Part shown: one piece after another, positions 7,469 to 15,719 of the stretch
Numbering within the stretch: position 1 is the stretch's first letter
Layout of the letters: each line of letters opens with the position of its first letter
DNA from: Dehalococcoidia bacterium
GTDB taxonomy: Bacteria; Chloroflexota; Dehalococcoidia; SM23-28-2
DNA: 64,000 nt
Direction: 5' to 3'
Assembly (NCBI GenBank): GCA_030615765.1
Contig: JAUWYP010000003.1
Span: 1-64,000, forward strand
Translations under genes and position numbers: made by a program
The notes under the pieces: model-generated
What the model saw: the letters and a program-made list of their open reading frames with translations, nothing else
Told to the model about the DNA's origin: nothing
The model's database searches: none

Positions 7469-7921
7469 ATGGCCAGTGTATTCCTGGAGACGACCGTCGA
7501 CAAGTTCGTATTCCGCGTCAGGCGCGATTGCTGGTACTCGGAGTTCGGCGTCTGGGTTCGCTTGGAGGACGGCTCAGCCCGGGTGGGGGTGAGCGACTAT
7601 CTTCAGCAGGCTAGCGGCGATGTCGCCTTCGTCGACGTTCAGCCAGCGGGCACCGCTCTGGCGGCTGGCGATGAGTTGGCAAGTATCGAGACGGCCAAGG
7701 CAATCCTCACCGTTGACTCACCCGTAGCCGGCACCATCCTCCAGGTTAACGAGGCCTTGGACGAGAGCCCGGAGCTGATCAACCAGGCTCCCTACGACGA
7801 CGGCTGGCTGGCGGTCATTGAGCCGCGCGACTGGCAGTCCGACCGCATCAACCTTCTGGACGCTGAGCGCTACCTGGAGGTCATGCGCGCGCAGGCACTG
7901 GAACAGGTGAAAAGGGGATGA
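7469..7921 (+). CDS. Lipoyl-carrier protein, glycine-cleavage H-like
   Basis: This 150-residue protein has the H-protein fold: an N-terminal sandwich (GVWVRLEDGSARVGVSDY), then the lipoyl hairpin ASIETAKAILTVDSPVAGTI with the modifiable Lys at 77. True GcvH usually reads ESVKA at that point. No glycine cleavage P, T or L genes are nearby. Instead it opens an arsenic-type operon and overlaps the next gene by 4 bases (ATGA). A dihydrolipoyl arm is a vicinal dithiol that binds As(III) or carries sulfur. Its role here could be redox, thiol transfer or metalloid capture; that is inference. Confidence 0.82.
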   Translation: MASVFLETTVDKFVFRVRRDCWYSEFGVWVRLEDGSARVGVSDYLQQASGDVAFVDVQPAGTALAAGDELASIETAKAILTVDSPVAGTILQVNEALDESPELINQAPYDDGWLAVIEPRDWQSDRINLLDAERYLEVMRAQALEQVKRG

Positions 7922-8334
7922 CGGGCAGAGGCAAGGAACGGGTCATTATCATCCCATGCAGCGGTATCGGCAAGGCCTTCGGCAGTGTGGGCCGGGAGGC
8001 GGCCTACGTGGTGACGGAGGAGCTTCGTCCCCGCTGCACTGAGACCATGTGTCTCTCGCTCTTGACCTTGGGCGATGAGGACGCTCGGCGCCACGTGCAA
8101 AAGCATCCCACCATTACCATTGACGGCTGTCCCACGGGCTGCGCGCGGGTAAACGTCGAACAGGCCGGGACATCCCCCGCGGCGGCCTTTCGCGTCTTTG
8201 ACGTGTTCCGGCGACATAAGGAACTCCGAGTTCGCAGCGTTTCCGACATTGGTAAGGCTGGCGGGGAGTTGGCTCGCATCCTTGCCGGGGACATCGCCGC
8301 CAAGGTGGACGAGTTGCGAAAAGGGGGGCGGTGA
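7918..8334 (+). CDS. DGC-domain putative zinc-binding protein (copy 1)
   Basis: This 138-residue protein is of the DGC family (Pfam DGC, named for its IDGC motif), whose function is not established. Conserved Cys lie at 14 (IIPCSGIGKAFG), 40, 45 (ETMCLSLL), 71 and 75 (IDGCPTGCA), enough for a metal or metalloid site. The start overlaps the lipoyl gene stop as ATGA, so translation is coupled. It ends 4 bases before a second, longer copy with Cys at the same positions. The context suggests thiol-based metal or arsenic handling. Confidence 0.83.
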   Translation: MTGRGKERVIIIPCSGIGKAFGSVGREAAYVVTEELRPRCTETMCLSLLTLGDEDARRHVQKHPTITIDGCPTGCARVNVEQAGTSPAAAFRVFDVFRRHKELRVRSVSDIGKAGGELARILAGDIAAKVDELRKGGR

Positions 8335-8338
8335 GACC

Positions 8339-9073
8339 ATGCCTCGGCTGCCAGAGCGTAAGGTTGGCCTTATCGCCTGTAGTGGTGAGGAACTCCCCGA
8401 CGGCACGGTCTCTCGCCAAGCAGCCCTCCTGGTCTTGGAGCGGCTCCGGCCGGGTGCCACGGTTACTCTGTGCCTGCCGCTGTTCCTAGCCGGTGAGGAG
8501 CGTGAGCGGGCCTTTGCCCGCTTCTATCCAACCATCGCTATCGACGGCTGCGACAAGCGCTGCGCGGCCAGAGCTACCGAGATGTACAGCGCCCGACCTG
8601 CCGTCAGCCTCGTGGTCAGCGAGTTCGCTGACACTGTGGGTCTGGGCCGGCCCCAACGGCTGCGCGGTCCCGATGCGGCAGGAGAAGCGCTGGCCCGCGC
8701 TGTAGCCGATGAGGTGTCGAAGCGAGTGGATGAACTCCTGGCCGGTCGATCAGAAATGGTGGCAGCAGCCCAGCCGAAGGCGACAGGCGGGGACGCGGAA
8801 GCCGCTGAAGCAGTCTGCACGTGCGTGTCGAGCATCCCGGTGGCGAAGGTGCTCGTCGGCGATCAGGCACTCGAGCTAGCGGCCTTGCCGGCCATTTTTG
8901 CGCTCTTGCGGGAAGAAGGCAAGCCTCCCGACGACGGCTCAACGGCCGACGAGCTAATGCGTCAGATCAAGCTCTACAATGCGGTGCCGATGGAACACGA
9001 AAGCGCTCTCCGAGAGGCCCTCATCGAAGAGTACAAGCGCTTTTGGACCGCAGCGGTGTCGAGCACGGAGTAG
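8339..9073 (+). CDS. DGC-domain protein (copy 2) with C-terminal extension
   Basis: This 244-residue paralogue of the preceding gene has Cys at the same positions 14, 45, 71 and 75 (LIACSGEE, TLCLPLF, IDGCDKRCA). After a linker near 150-160 comes AVCTCVSSI, a CxC pair, then about 65 residues ending in a helical segment around LREALIEEYKRFW. This tail has the look of a separate small conserved domain, which I cannot name. ATG 8339 is chosen over an upstream in-frame start because the latter would run through copy 1; GGGGGGCGG precedes it. Function is unknown. Confidence 0.78.
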   Translation: MPRLPERKVGLIACSGEELPDGTVSRQAALLVLERLRPGATVTLCLPLFLAGEERERAFARFYPTIAIDGCDKRCAARATEMYSARPAVSLVVSEFADTVGLGRPQRLRGPDAAGEALARAVADEVSKRVDELLAGRSEMVAAAQPKATGGDAEAAEAVCTCVSSIPVAKVLVGDQALELAALPAIFALLREEGKPPDDGSTADELMRQIKLYNAVPMEHESALREALIEEYKRFWTAAVSSTE

Positions 9074-9087
9074 TGAGCTGCCGGGGG

Positions 9088-9519
9088 ATGGCTGCATCTA
9101 CCTACCACACTGACGTCCGCTGGACGGGCGAGCACTGGGGCGAACTCAGGTGCGGCAACGGCCCGACGCTGGCTTTCTCGGCACCTCCCGATCTCCAGGG
9201 CCATGAGGGGGTTCTCACGCCCGAAGATGCCTTCGTAGGAGCCGTCAACATGTGCGTCATGCTGATGTTCGTCTGGGCGTGCGAGCGGCTACGACTGCAC
9301 CTCATCAGCTACGAGTGCCATGCCGAAGGCACGAAGGTCGTAGCCCTGGATCGCACGGAGATATTCGAGCGCGTAGTGCTTAGGCCGCGGATTGCAGTCC
9401 GCGGGGCAGACCGCAAGCGGTTGAAGCGGGCGCTCGAATGGGCCCGCAAATACAGCCTGGTAGCAAACTCCATCACCGGCACTTTCGTCATGGAGCCGGA
9501 AATCGAGATACAGTCCTGA
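9088..9519 (+). CDS. OsmC-family peroxiredoxin-like protein
   Basis: This 143-residue OsmC/Ohr-type protein would be expected to reduce hydroperoxides through Cys thiols, using a lipoyl or other dithiol partner. It shows the opening YHTDVRWTGEHWG and two characteristic Cys segments (VNMCVMLMFVWA and SYECHAEG). GTG 9073, overlapping the previous stop by one base, is an alternative start five codons upstream. Known Ohr proteins are recharged by lipoylated carriers, so the lipoyl protein in the same operon is a plausible partner. That link is inference. Confidence 0.82.
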   Translation: MAASTYHTDVRWTGEHWGELRCGNGPTLAFSAPPDLQGHEGVLTPEDAFVGAVNMCVMLMFVWACERLRLHLISYECHAEGTKVVALDRTEIFERVVLRPRIAVRGADRKRLKRALEWARKYSLVANSITGTFVMEPEIEIQS

Positions 9520-9590
9520 TCGGCCGCTGGTCGCCGCGCTCTGCGGCAGGGAGGCCGCACGTCAGCGGGACGCAAGCAAAGGAGAGCACG

Positions 9591-9854
9591 ATGCTGAGCA
9601 TCAAGGTTCTGGGGCCGGGATGCCCCAACTGCCAACAGGTCAAGGCGGCGACGAAGCAGGCACTAGCGATGCTTGGTGCCGATGGCAGGGTGGAGGCCGT
9701 GACGGATCCCGCGCAGTTTCGCGCCTACCGCCTGGTGGCTACGCCGGGACTGGTGGTGAACGAAAAGCTGGTCTGTGCGGGCCGCGTTCCGTCGGCCTCG
9801 GAGGTTATGACCCTCATCGCCAACGTGCTGGTGGAGGAGGACGCCGGGTCGTGA
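9591..9854 (+). CDS. Mini-thioredoxin / redox-active disulfide protein 2 (CPNC)
   Basis: This 87-residue thioredoxin-fold protein has the active site CPNC (C11/C14) right after strand one and a cis-Pro segment (VATPGLVVNEKLVCAG). It resembles the small TM0996/MTH895 group often found beside metal or arsenic permeases. A strong ribosome site, AAAGGAGAG, lies just before ATG 9591. It sits between OsmC and the ferredoxin. It could shuttle dithiol electrons within this operon, but the partner is unknown. Confidence 0.85.
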   Translation: MLSIKVLGPGCPNCQQVKAATKQALAMLGADGRVEAVTDPAQFRAYRLVATPGLVVNEKLVCAGRVPSASEVMTLIANVLVEEDAGS

Positions 9855-9864
9855 GGGCAGAGGG

Positions 9865-10143
9865 ATGAGTCAGCTCTATCAGGGCATACCGCGGGGAGAG
9901 ATCCCCTGGTTCCCCATCATCAACCCGCAGCGGTGTGACGACTGCCTGAAGTGCCTGGAGTTCTGCCCCGAGGACGTGTACGAGGAGGTAGAGGGCAAGC
10001 TGGACGTGGCGCGCCCCTTCGACTGCCCGGTCGGGTGCTCCAGGTGCCAGTCGGTGTGTCCGCAGAACGCCATTCACTTCATGGAGAGGCGAGACCTGAA
10101 CATGTTCTTGCAGCAGCTGCGCAGGCAGCGAGCCGGCATGTAG
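9865..10143 (+). CDS. 2[4Fe-4S] ferredoxin in the arsenic-type operon
   Basis: This 92-residue ferredoxin has clusters C24/C27/C30/C34 (CDDCLKCLEFC) and C54/C58/C61/C65 (CPVGCSRCQSVC). The second has an extra residue between its first two Cys. The short basic C-terminus (LRRQRAGM) may contact a partner. It lies 10 bases after the mini-thioredoxin gene and directly abuts the ACR3 region. A dedicated low-potential donor is unusual in an arsenic-efflux operon and suggests one of the Cys proteins is reduced by ferredoxin. Confidence 0.87.
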   Translation: MSQLYQGIPRGEIPWFPIINPQRCDDCLKCLEFCPEDVYEEVEGKLDVARPFDCPVGCSRCQSVCPQNAIHFMERRDLNMFLQQLRRQRAGM

Positions 10144-10170
10144 GTGACGGGCGCTGAAGGGAAGAGACCA

Positions 10171-11292
10171 GTGACAGCAGAAGCCCAGCCACAAACAGGA
10201 CGCGTCGCCGGACAGCTCGGCCTGCTTGACCGCTTTCTTCCCCTGTGGATCTTCCTGACCATGGCCCTGGGCGTCGGCTTGGGCCGCATCTGGCCCGACA
10301 TCGCCGACGTCATCGATGCTCTCCGCATCGACACCGTGTCCCTGCCCATCGCCATCGGCCTGCTGTGGATGATGTACCCGGTGCTCACCAAGGTCCAGTA
10401 CGAGCAGCTCTCCAAGGTCGCCACCGCCTGGAAGATGTTCAGCGTGTCGTTGACGCTCAACTGGCTCATCGGGCCGGTGATCATGTTCCTCCTGGCCTGG
10501 ATCTTCCTGCCGGACATGGACGAGTACCGCGTCGGGCTGATCATGGTGGGCCTGGCCCGCTGCATCGCCATGGTCCTCATCTGGAACCTGCTGGCCCGCG
10601 GCGACAATGACTACTGCGCCGTGCTGGTGGCCTTGAACTCTGTGTTTCAGATCCTCCTGTACTCGGTCTACGCCTACTTCTTTGTGAGCGTCGCCTCGAC
10701 CTGGATACCCTGGGCCGGGGGAGAGGCCGAAGAGGTGCACGTCTCCATGTGGGACGTGGCCCGCAGCGTGCTCATCTTCCTGGGCGTGCCCCTGGTGGCT
10801 GGAATCATCACCCGCTTCGCCGTCATTCGGACCAAGGGGCGCGACTGGTTCGAGACCAAGTTCATGCCCAAGCTCAGCCCCACGGCCATCGTCGGGCTGC
10901 TGTTCACCATCGTCATCATGTTCTCCCTCAAGGGCGAGTACATCGTCGACCTTCCCCTCGACGTACTGCGCATCGCCGTGCCGCTTCTCTTCTACTTCCT
11001 GATCATGTTCAGCGTCTCCTATGTCCTCTCCTGGCGCCTGGGCTTTCGCTACGCCGACACCGCTACCTTGTCCTTCACCGCCGCCAGCAACAACTTCGAG
11101 CTGGCCATCGCTGTCAGCATCGGCGTCTTCGGCCTGGAGTCCGGTCAGGCGTTCGCGGCAGTGGTCGGCCCTCTCGTTGAGGTGCCGGTGCTGGTCAGCC
11201 TGGTGTACGTCTCCCTATGGGCCAGTCGGTTCTTCTTCGCGCCCGACGGCCGGGTGAAGCGGCTGGCATTGGCCAGGGAGGCTCGCGGGTGA
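10171..11292 (+). CDS. acr3: ACR3-family arsenite efflux transporter
   Basis: This is an inner-membrane As(OH)3/H+ antiporter of about ten helices. The essential Cys lies in GLARCIAMVLIWN (about residue 131), the ACR3 signature, and the later helix AASNNFELAIAVSIG carries the conserved Glu. GTG 10171 is chosen because GAAGGGAAGAG precedes it at normal distance; an in-frame GTG at 10144, touching the ferredoxin stop, is the alternative. Its length of 373 residues is usual. It is the functional anchor that identifies the operon as an arsenite (perhaps also antimonite) resistance unit. Confidence 0.93.
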   Translation: MTAEAQPQTGRVAGQLGLLDRFLPLWIFLTMALGVGLGRIWPDIADVIDALRIDTVSLPIAIGLLWMMYPVLTKVQYEQLSKVATAWKMFSVSLTLNWLIGPVIMFLLAWIFLPDMDEYRVGLIMVGLARCIAMVLIWNLLARGDNDYCAVLVALNSVFQILLYSVYAYFFVSVASTWIPWAGGEAEEVHVSMWDVARSVLIFLGVPLVAGIITRFAVIRTKGRDWFETKFMPKLSPTAIVGLLFTIVIMFSLKGEYIVDLPLDVLRIAVPLLFYFLIMFSVSYVLSWRLGFRYADTATLSFTAASNNFELAIAVSIGVFGLESGQAFAAVVGPLVEVPVLVSLVYVSLWASRFFFAPDGRVKRLALAREARG

Positions 11293-11331
11293 GCCAGCAC
11301 CTGGTATCAGAGTCAGGAAGGAGTGAAGCCC

Positions 11332-12063
11332 ATGGCCAAGCGGGCTAAGCGGGGCAAGGCTCGAGGCAAGGTTCGCGGCAAGACGCGAAGGAGACTGCGG
11401 TCTCTGGGAATGGCCGCCGGCATCGGCGCAGCCGTCGTCGCCGTTGTCGTCCTGATTGTTCTTGCCAGTACTCTGGGGCAGGACGGCGACGACGTACCCA
11501 GCGGGGCGGCGGATATTCCGCCCCGCCTGGCTCCTGTCCAGGGGAACGTATTGGGAAGTCCGGACGCCCCAGTGACGATTGTGGAGTACTCCGACTTCCA
11601 GTGCCCCTTCTGCGCTCAGGCTGCTCTGGGCACCATGCGCCAGATAGAGGAAGAATATCTGGCCACGGGGAAGGCCAAGTTGGTGTTCAAGTACTTCGCC
11701 TTTGAAGGGGAGGAGTCTATCCTATCGGCGCAGGCGGCCGAGTGTGCCGCAGAGCAGAACCGCTTCTGGGACTACCACGATATGCTCTTCCTCAACCAGG
11801 GGCGCGTTGCTTTCACGATTAAGAACCTCAAGGCGTTCGCGCGGGAGTTGGGCCTCGATACCGCTTTCTTCAACGTCTGCCTCGATCTGGAGAAGTACGC
11901 AGAGAAGGTGGCAGCGGACAGGGCTGAAGGCGAGCGAAGAGGGGTCACCGGCACCCCTACGTTCTACGTCGGGCAGACAAAGATCGTGGGTGCCAAGCCT
12001 TACGACACTTTTCGGGCGGCCATCGAGGAGCAGCTGACGGCCCAGCCGGAGGGAGGAGGCTAG
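11332..12063 (+). CDS. Membrane-anchored DsbA/BdbD-like thiol oxidoreductase
   Basis: This 243-residue protein has a very basic N-terminus, one membrane segment (about 26-48) and an extracytoplasmic thioredoxin/DsbA domain. The active site is CPFC (C91/C94), with the cis-Pro in GTPTF near the C-terminus and two more Cys (AAECAAE, FNVCLDL) in the helical insert. ATG 11332 has AGGAAGGAG at 8-base spacing; a GTG three codons upstream lacks spacing. It lies 39 bases after acr3 and is followed at once by VKOR, its likely re-oxidant. Confidence 0.88.
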   Translation: MAKRAKRGKARGKVRGKTRRRLRSLGMAAGIGAAVVAVVVLIVLASTLGQDGDDVPSGAADIPPRLAPVQGNVLGSPDAPVTIVEYSDFQCPFCAQAALGTMRQIEEEYLATGKAKLVFKYFAFEGEESILSAQAAECAAEQNRFWDYHDMLFLNQGRVAFTIKNLKAFARELGLDTAFFNVCLDLEKYAEKVAADRAEGERRGVTGTPTFYVGQTKIVGAKPYDTFRAAIEEQLTAQPEGGG

Positions 12064-12064
12064 A

Positions 12065-12520
12065 GTGGAGACCGTGACCCGTGCCAGGGAACTGGGCGCC
12101 ATGGCCCTTCTGCGTTGCGGTGTCTTTTGTAGCTTGGCTTCTGTGGGAATGGCCGTAAGCGCCTACCTGACATATACCCACTACGCCGACCAACCCGTAG
12201 CCTGCGGCGGCTACGGCGGATGCGACGCGGTGCAGACCAGTGAATACGCTATCCTGGCCGGCATCCCGGTCGCCCTCCTGGGGGTGCTCTTCTGCGCCGG
12301 GCTTCTGGCCGTGGCGCTGTGGTGGCTGGCCCGTTTGTCCATGGCGGAGGAATGGGCGCCCATGGCATGCTTCGCCATGACCTTAGGGGGCGTCGCCTTT
12401 GCGGCCTACCTGACCTACGTGGAGTTGTTCGTTCTGGAGGCCATCTGCATCTGGTGCGTGGCATACGCCTCCATAATCTTCGCCAGTTGGCTCGTGTCTC
12501 TGACTGACCTCCTCGCCTGA
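12065..12520 (+). CDS. Vitamin K epoxide reductase-like protein (VKOR/DsbB analogue)
   Basis: This 151-residue quinone-linked oxidoreductase has four predicted membrane helices. It shows the loop Cys pair C47/C53 (CGGYGGC), then the Ser in TSEYAILAGIP, and the quinone-side pair CIWC (C128/C131), as in bacterial VKOR. Starting with GTG 1 base after the DsbA stop, it should re-oxidise that protein and pass electrons to menaquinone. VKOR-DsbA pairs replace DsbB in Actinobacteria, Cyanobacteria and Chloroflexota relatives. Co-location with acr3 may be chance or may link thiol oxidation to arsenic stress. Confidence 0.92.
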   Translation: METVTRARELGAMALLRCGVFCSLASVGMAVSAYLTYTHYADQPVACGGYGGCDAVQTSEYAILAGIPVALLGVLFCAGLLAVALWWLARLSMAEEWAPMACFAMTLGGVAFAAYLTYVELFVLEAICIWCVAYASIIFASWLVSLTDLLA

Positions 12521-12607
12521 GCGGCCAGGCACTGGCAGGACATTTCCCCACCAAAGCAGGCGGTGGACAGCCACCAAAACGCCAGCATAGAATGGCGTCG
12601 ACGGCCT

Positions 12608-12625
12608 GCCTGCCAATAGGCAGGC
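12608..12625 (+). repeat. Short hairpin GCCTGCC/GGCAGGC upstream of the GH1 gene
   Basis: A perfect 7-base stem (12608-12614 with 12619-12625) encloses the loop AATA and ends 15 bases before the GH1 start, next to its AGGAAAGGAG ribosome site. Similar CCTGCC-type palindromes recur at 31645, 46364 and 54991. Confidence 0.5.
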
Positions 12626-12640
12626 GAGGAAAGGAGCGTC

Positions 12641-13939
12641 ATGCCTGAGTTCACCGACATCAGCTTCCCCACGGGCTTTCTCTGGGGCTGTGCCACGTCC
12701 TCCCACCAGGTGGAGGGCAACTGCACCAACAACGACTGGTGGGCCTGGGAGCAGGAGGGCGGCCACATCCGCGACGGCAGTGTCTCGGGCCTGGCCTGCG
12801 ACCACTACAACCGCTTCGATGAGGACTTCGCCCTGGCCCAGGAGCTGGGCCACAACGCCCATCGCATCTCCATCGAGTGGAGCCGCATCGAGCCCGAGGA
12901 GGGCCGCTGGGACATGGCGGAGGTCGACCACTACCGCCGCGTCCTGGAGTCGATGCATCGCCATGGCCTCACTCCCTTCGTGACCCTTCATCACTTCACC
13001 AACCCCCTCTGGTTTCGTGACCGCGGCGGCTGGCTTGACCCCCAGGCGCCCGAACTCATCGCCCGCTACGCTGGCTTCATGGCCAGGGAGCTGGGCGAGC
13101 TGGTGCCCTTCTGGCTCACCATCAACGAGCCGATGGTCACCGTAGTCGCTGGCTACATCATTGGCCTCTTCCCACCCTGCCGGCAGGACATGGGCCAGGC
13201 GATGCTGGCCGCCCGCCACCTTCTCCTCGCCCACGGCCGCATGTACCAGGCCATCCGCGAGGCCACCACGCATCATCCGCTGGTGGGGATCGTCATGGCG
13301 ATGGTCTACTGCCAGCCCAAGGACCCCGACTCGGAGGGCGACCGACGGGCCGCCCAGATGGCGGACGACCTGATGAACGAGTACTTCCTGGCAGGCATCG
13401 ACCGTGGCCTGATCCCGCCGCCGGTCGGCCAGAGCCAGGAGGCGCCCGGCCTCAAAGGGACCTGGGACCTGATCGGCATCAACTACTACGCTCGCATCCT
13501 GATGTCGGAGACGACGCTGGCGTCGGGCAGCCTGTTCGGTGAGCCGCCCCCAGGGGCCGAGCTCAGCCTGATGGGTGAGGAGGTGTACCCGGAGGGGTTC
13601 TACCGGCTCCTGAAGCGTCTCCAGGCCTACGGCCAGCCCATCTACGTGACCGAGAACGGCATCTCCACCCTGGACGATGACCAGCGCTGTCGCTACCTGG
13701 TCCGCCACCTGCGGGAGATGCAGCGGGCGATCAGCGAAGGCCTGGATGTCCGCGGCTACCTGCACTGGAGTCTAACGGACAACTTCGAGTGGGCCGAGGG
13801 ATACTACCAGAAGTTCGGCATCGTGGCCATGGATCCGCAGACACGGGAGCGGAAGCCGAGACCCAGCGCCTATCTCCTCCGTGACATCGCCCGGGCCAAT
13901 GCCATCACCGCCGAGCAGTTCGGGAGGTATCTGGCCTAG
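12641..13939 (+). CDS. Family GH1 beta-glycosidase (beta-glucosidase-like)
   Basis: This 432-residue (beta/alpha)8 enzyme hydrolyses beta-linked glucosides or galactosides with retention. The acid/base Glu is E163 in TINEP and the nucleophile is E338 in YVTENG. The N-terminal FPTGFLWGCATSSHQVEG and C-terminal HWSLTDNFEWAEGY are GH1 hallmarks that include sugar-binding residues. No signal peptide is seen, so it acts in the cytoplasm on imported sugars. AGGAAAGGAG lies upstream. It stands alone on the plus strand. Confidence 0.95.
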   Translation: MPEFTDISFPTGFLWGCATSSHQVEGNCTNNDWWAWEQEGGHIRDGSVSGLACDHYNRFDEDFALAQELGHNAHRISIEWSRIEPEEGRWDMAEVDHYRRVLESMHRHGLTPFVTLHHFTNPLWFRDRGGWLDPQAPELIARYAGFMARELGELVPFWLTINEPMVTVVAGYIIGLFPPCRQDMGQAMLAARHLLLAHGRMYQAIREATTHHPLVGIVMAMVYCQPKDPDSEGDRRAAQMADDLMNEYFLAGIDRGLIPPPVGQSQEAPGLKGTWDLIGINYYARILMSETTLASGSLFGEPPPGAELSLMGEEVYPEGFYRLLKRLQAYGQPIYVTENGISTLDDDQRCRYLVRHLREMQRAISEGLDVRGYLHWSLTDNFEWAEGYYQKFGIVAMDPQTRERKPRPSAYLLRDIARANAITAEQFGRYLA

Positions 13940-13987
13940 GACTACGTCACGGGGCGCATCGGCCCGCTGGCAGGGTAGAGGCTGGGA

Positions 13988-14959
13988 TCAGAAGGGTGTC
14001 GCTGAGTCCATGACGGCGCGTAGCTGCTCCAGGGTGATATTGCCGCCGCTGAGGATGAGGACCACCTTCTTGCCCGCCAACCGTTCGCCCAGCTTGAAGG
14101 CGGCCGCCGTGGGGGCTGCGCCGGCGGGCTCCGCCAGCAGGTGTGTGGTTTCCAGCAGATAGAGGATGGCCCGGCCCATTTCCTCCTCGCTGACCAGCAG
14201 CATATCGTCCAGTCGCTCCCATAGGATGCGCAGGGGCAACTCGTAGCCGGCGCGAGTGGCCAGGCCCTCGGCGAAGGTGTCGGCGGAATCAAGCTCAACG
14301 ATCCTTTTCTCCCGCCAGGAGCGGTAGACAGCGGGTGCTCGCTCGGCCTGGACGCCGATCACCTGGATGGCAGGGTTAAGCTCTTTGGCCACGATGCAGT
14401 GGCCGGCGGCGCCGCTGCCGCCGCCGATGGGCACGATGATGATCTCCACGTCCGCTACCTCTTCCATGACCTCCAGGCTGACGGTGCCCACGCCGGCAAT
14501 CAGGAGGGGCTCGTTGGAGCCGTGGATGTAGCGCAGACCCTTGCCTCTGGCCCGGCGCTCCGCCTCCAGGCGCGCCTCGTCGTAGTCGCGGCCGTGCTCC
14601 ACCACCTGGGCGCCCAGGCGACGTATGGATTCGACCTTTAGGGGGTTTGGCTTGCGGGGCACCAGGACGGTGGCTGGCACGCCGAAGCGGGCCGCGGCAT
14701 AGGCCACCGACTGGCCGTGGTTGCCGGTGGAGGCGGTGATCACCCCTCGTTGTCGCTCTTCCTCGCTGAGGGAGGCCATGAGGTTGATGCCGCCGCGCAC
14801 CTTAAAGGCGCCCACGGCCTGAAGGTTCTCGCACTTGAGATAGGCCTGGCAGTCCAGGGCGCGACTGAGGGCGGTAAAGGCAAGCAGGGGAGTCGGCCGC
14901 AAGTAAGGGGCGATGACCTCGCGGGCGCGGCGGACCTCTTGGAGCGTTGGGATGTGCAT
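13988..14959 (-). CDS. PLP-dependent threonine/serine dehydratase (IlvA/TdcB short form)
   Basis: This 323-residue fold-type II PLP enzyme has the Schiff-base Lys at K53 in GAFKVRG, a substrate loop STGNHGQS and the phosphate-binding GGGSGAAG. It lacks the C-terminal ACT-like domain of biosynthetic IlvA, so it resembles catabolic threonine dehydratase or serine racemase. It probably deaminates L-threonine to 2-oxobutyrate, a precursor of propionyl-CoA through the oxoacid oxidoreductase. It ends a run of seven leftward genes; the enoyl-CoA hydratase lies 34 bases upstream. Confidence 0.88.
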   Translation of the reverse strand: MHIPTLQEVRRAREVIAPYLRPTPLLAFTALSRALDCQAYLKCENLQAVGAFKVRGGINLMASLSEEERQRGVITASTGNHGQSVAYAAARFGVPATVLVPRKPNPLKVESIRRLGAQVVEHGRDYDEARLEAERRARGKGLRYIHGSNEPLLIAGVGTVSLEVMEEVADVEIIIVPIGGGSGAAGHCIVAKELNPAIQVIGVQAERAPAVYRSWREKRIVELDSADTFAEGLATRAGYELPLRILWERLDDMLLVSEEEMGRAILYLLETTHLLAEPAGAAPTAAAFKLGERLAGKKVVLILSGGNITLEQLRAVMDSATPF

Positions 14960-14993
14960 CGTGCCTTCCTTGCTAGATTTGGCCTGCCCCGTC

Positions 14994-15695
14994 CTAGCTG
15001 CCCGGCGGCTGCAGTCCGGCGAAGATGTCCTCGCCGCTCACGTAGCGCCAGCAGTACCGCTCGATGATCATTCCCTTGACCCGCTTGAGCGTCACCAGCG
15101 GCGCCTCGGCGATGCTGTTGGCGACGGCCATGGCCTCGTCTAGCAGGCGGTCGAGGGGAACTACGCTGCTCACCAGGTCGATGCGATGGGCCTCCTGAGC
15201 GTCGATGCGGCGGCCGCTCAGGCAGAGGTCGCGGGCCAGGCCGCCGCCGATGATCTCCGCCAGGGGGCCGAAGAGAGTGGGCGCGCCGAACTTGATCTCC
15301 GGGTGGCTGAAGACGGCGTTCTCGCTGGCAACCCGCACGTCACACAGCACCGCCAGGTCGAGGCCGCCGCCCATGGCGGGCCCGTTGATGGCCGCTACCA
15401 TGGGCTTGGGAAAGTTCATCAGTCGCAGATGGAAGCTATCGGTCGACACTAGCAGCGCCCTCAGGTGAGCGGGCTCCTGGCTGAAGAACTCGCTTCTGTC
15501 GAAGCCGGCGCAGAACGAGGGCTCGGCGCCGGTAATCACCACGACGCTGATGGAGTCCTCTTCCTCTATCTCTGCCAGGCACTGGTCGATCTCGTTGCGC
15601 AGGGCAATGGACAGGGCGTTGCGCTTGTCCGGCCGGTTGAGGGTGAGCAGCGCCACCTTGTCTCTCCTCTCGCAGAGCAGGAATTCGTAGGTCAT
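14994..15695 (-). CDS. Enoyl-CoA hydratase/isomerase family protein
   Basis: This 233-residue crotonase-fold enzyme has the CoA-binding segment RNALSIALRNEID and an oxyanion-hole region INGPAMGGGLDLAVLCD. In the usual two-Glu hydratase positions the sequence is less standard (SHPEIKFG retains a Glu), so the exact reaction (hydratase, isomerase or other crotonase) is open. It is slightly shorter than typical hydratases. It is followed by the Thr dehydratase-like gene and preceded by the nitronate monooxygenase-like gene. Confidence 0.83.
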   Translation of the reverse strand: MTYEFLLCERRDKVALLTLNRPDKRNALSIALRNEIDQCLAEIEEEDSISVVVITGAEPSFCAGFDRSEFFSQEPAHLRALLVSTDSFHLRLMNFPKPMVAAINGPAMGGGLDLAVLCDVRVASENAVFSHPEIKFGAPTLFGPLAEIIGGGLARDLCLSGRRIDAQEAHRIDLVSSVVPLDRLLDEAMAVANSIAEAPLVTLKRVKGMIIERYCWRYVSGEDIFAGLQPPGS

Positions 15696-15719
15696 GGCAA
15701 CCTCCGCTGGCAGCTCCCC

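Noticed and set aside
7469-7921. Calling the lipoyl protein GcvH of glycine cleavage
   Set aside because: No GcvP, GcvT or lipoamide dehydrogenase is nearby, and the Lys motif is ETAKA rather than ESVKA.
12383-13765. A 460-codon minus-strand open frame
   Set aside because: It is antisense to the GH1 gene, whose catalytic motifs are intact. Such mirror frames are common in high-GC DNA.
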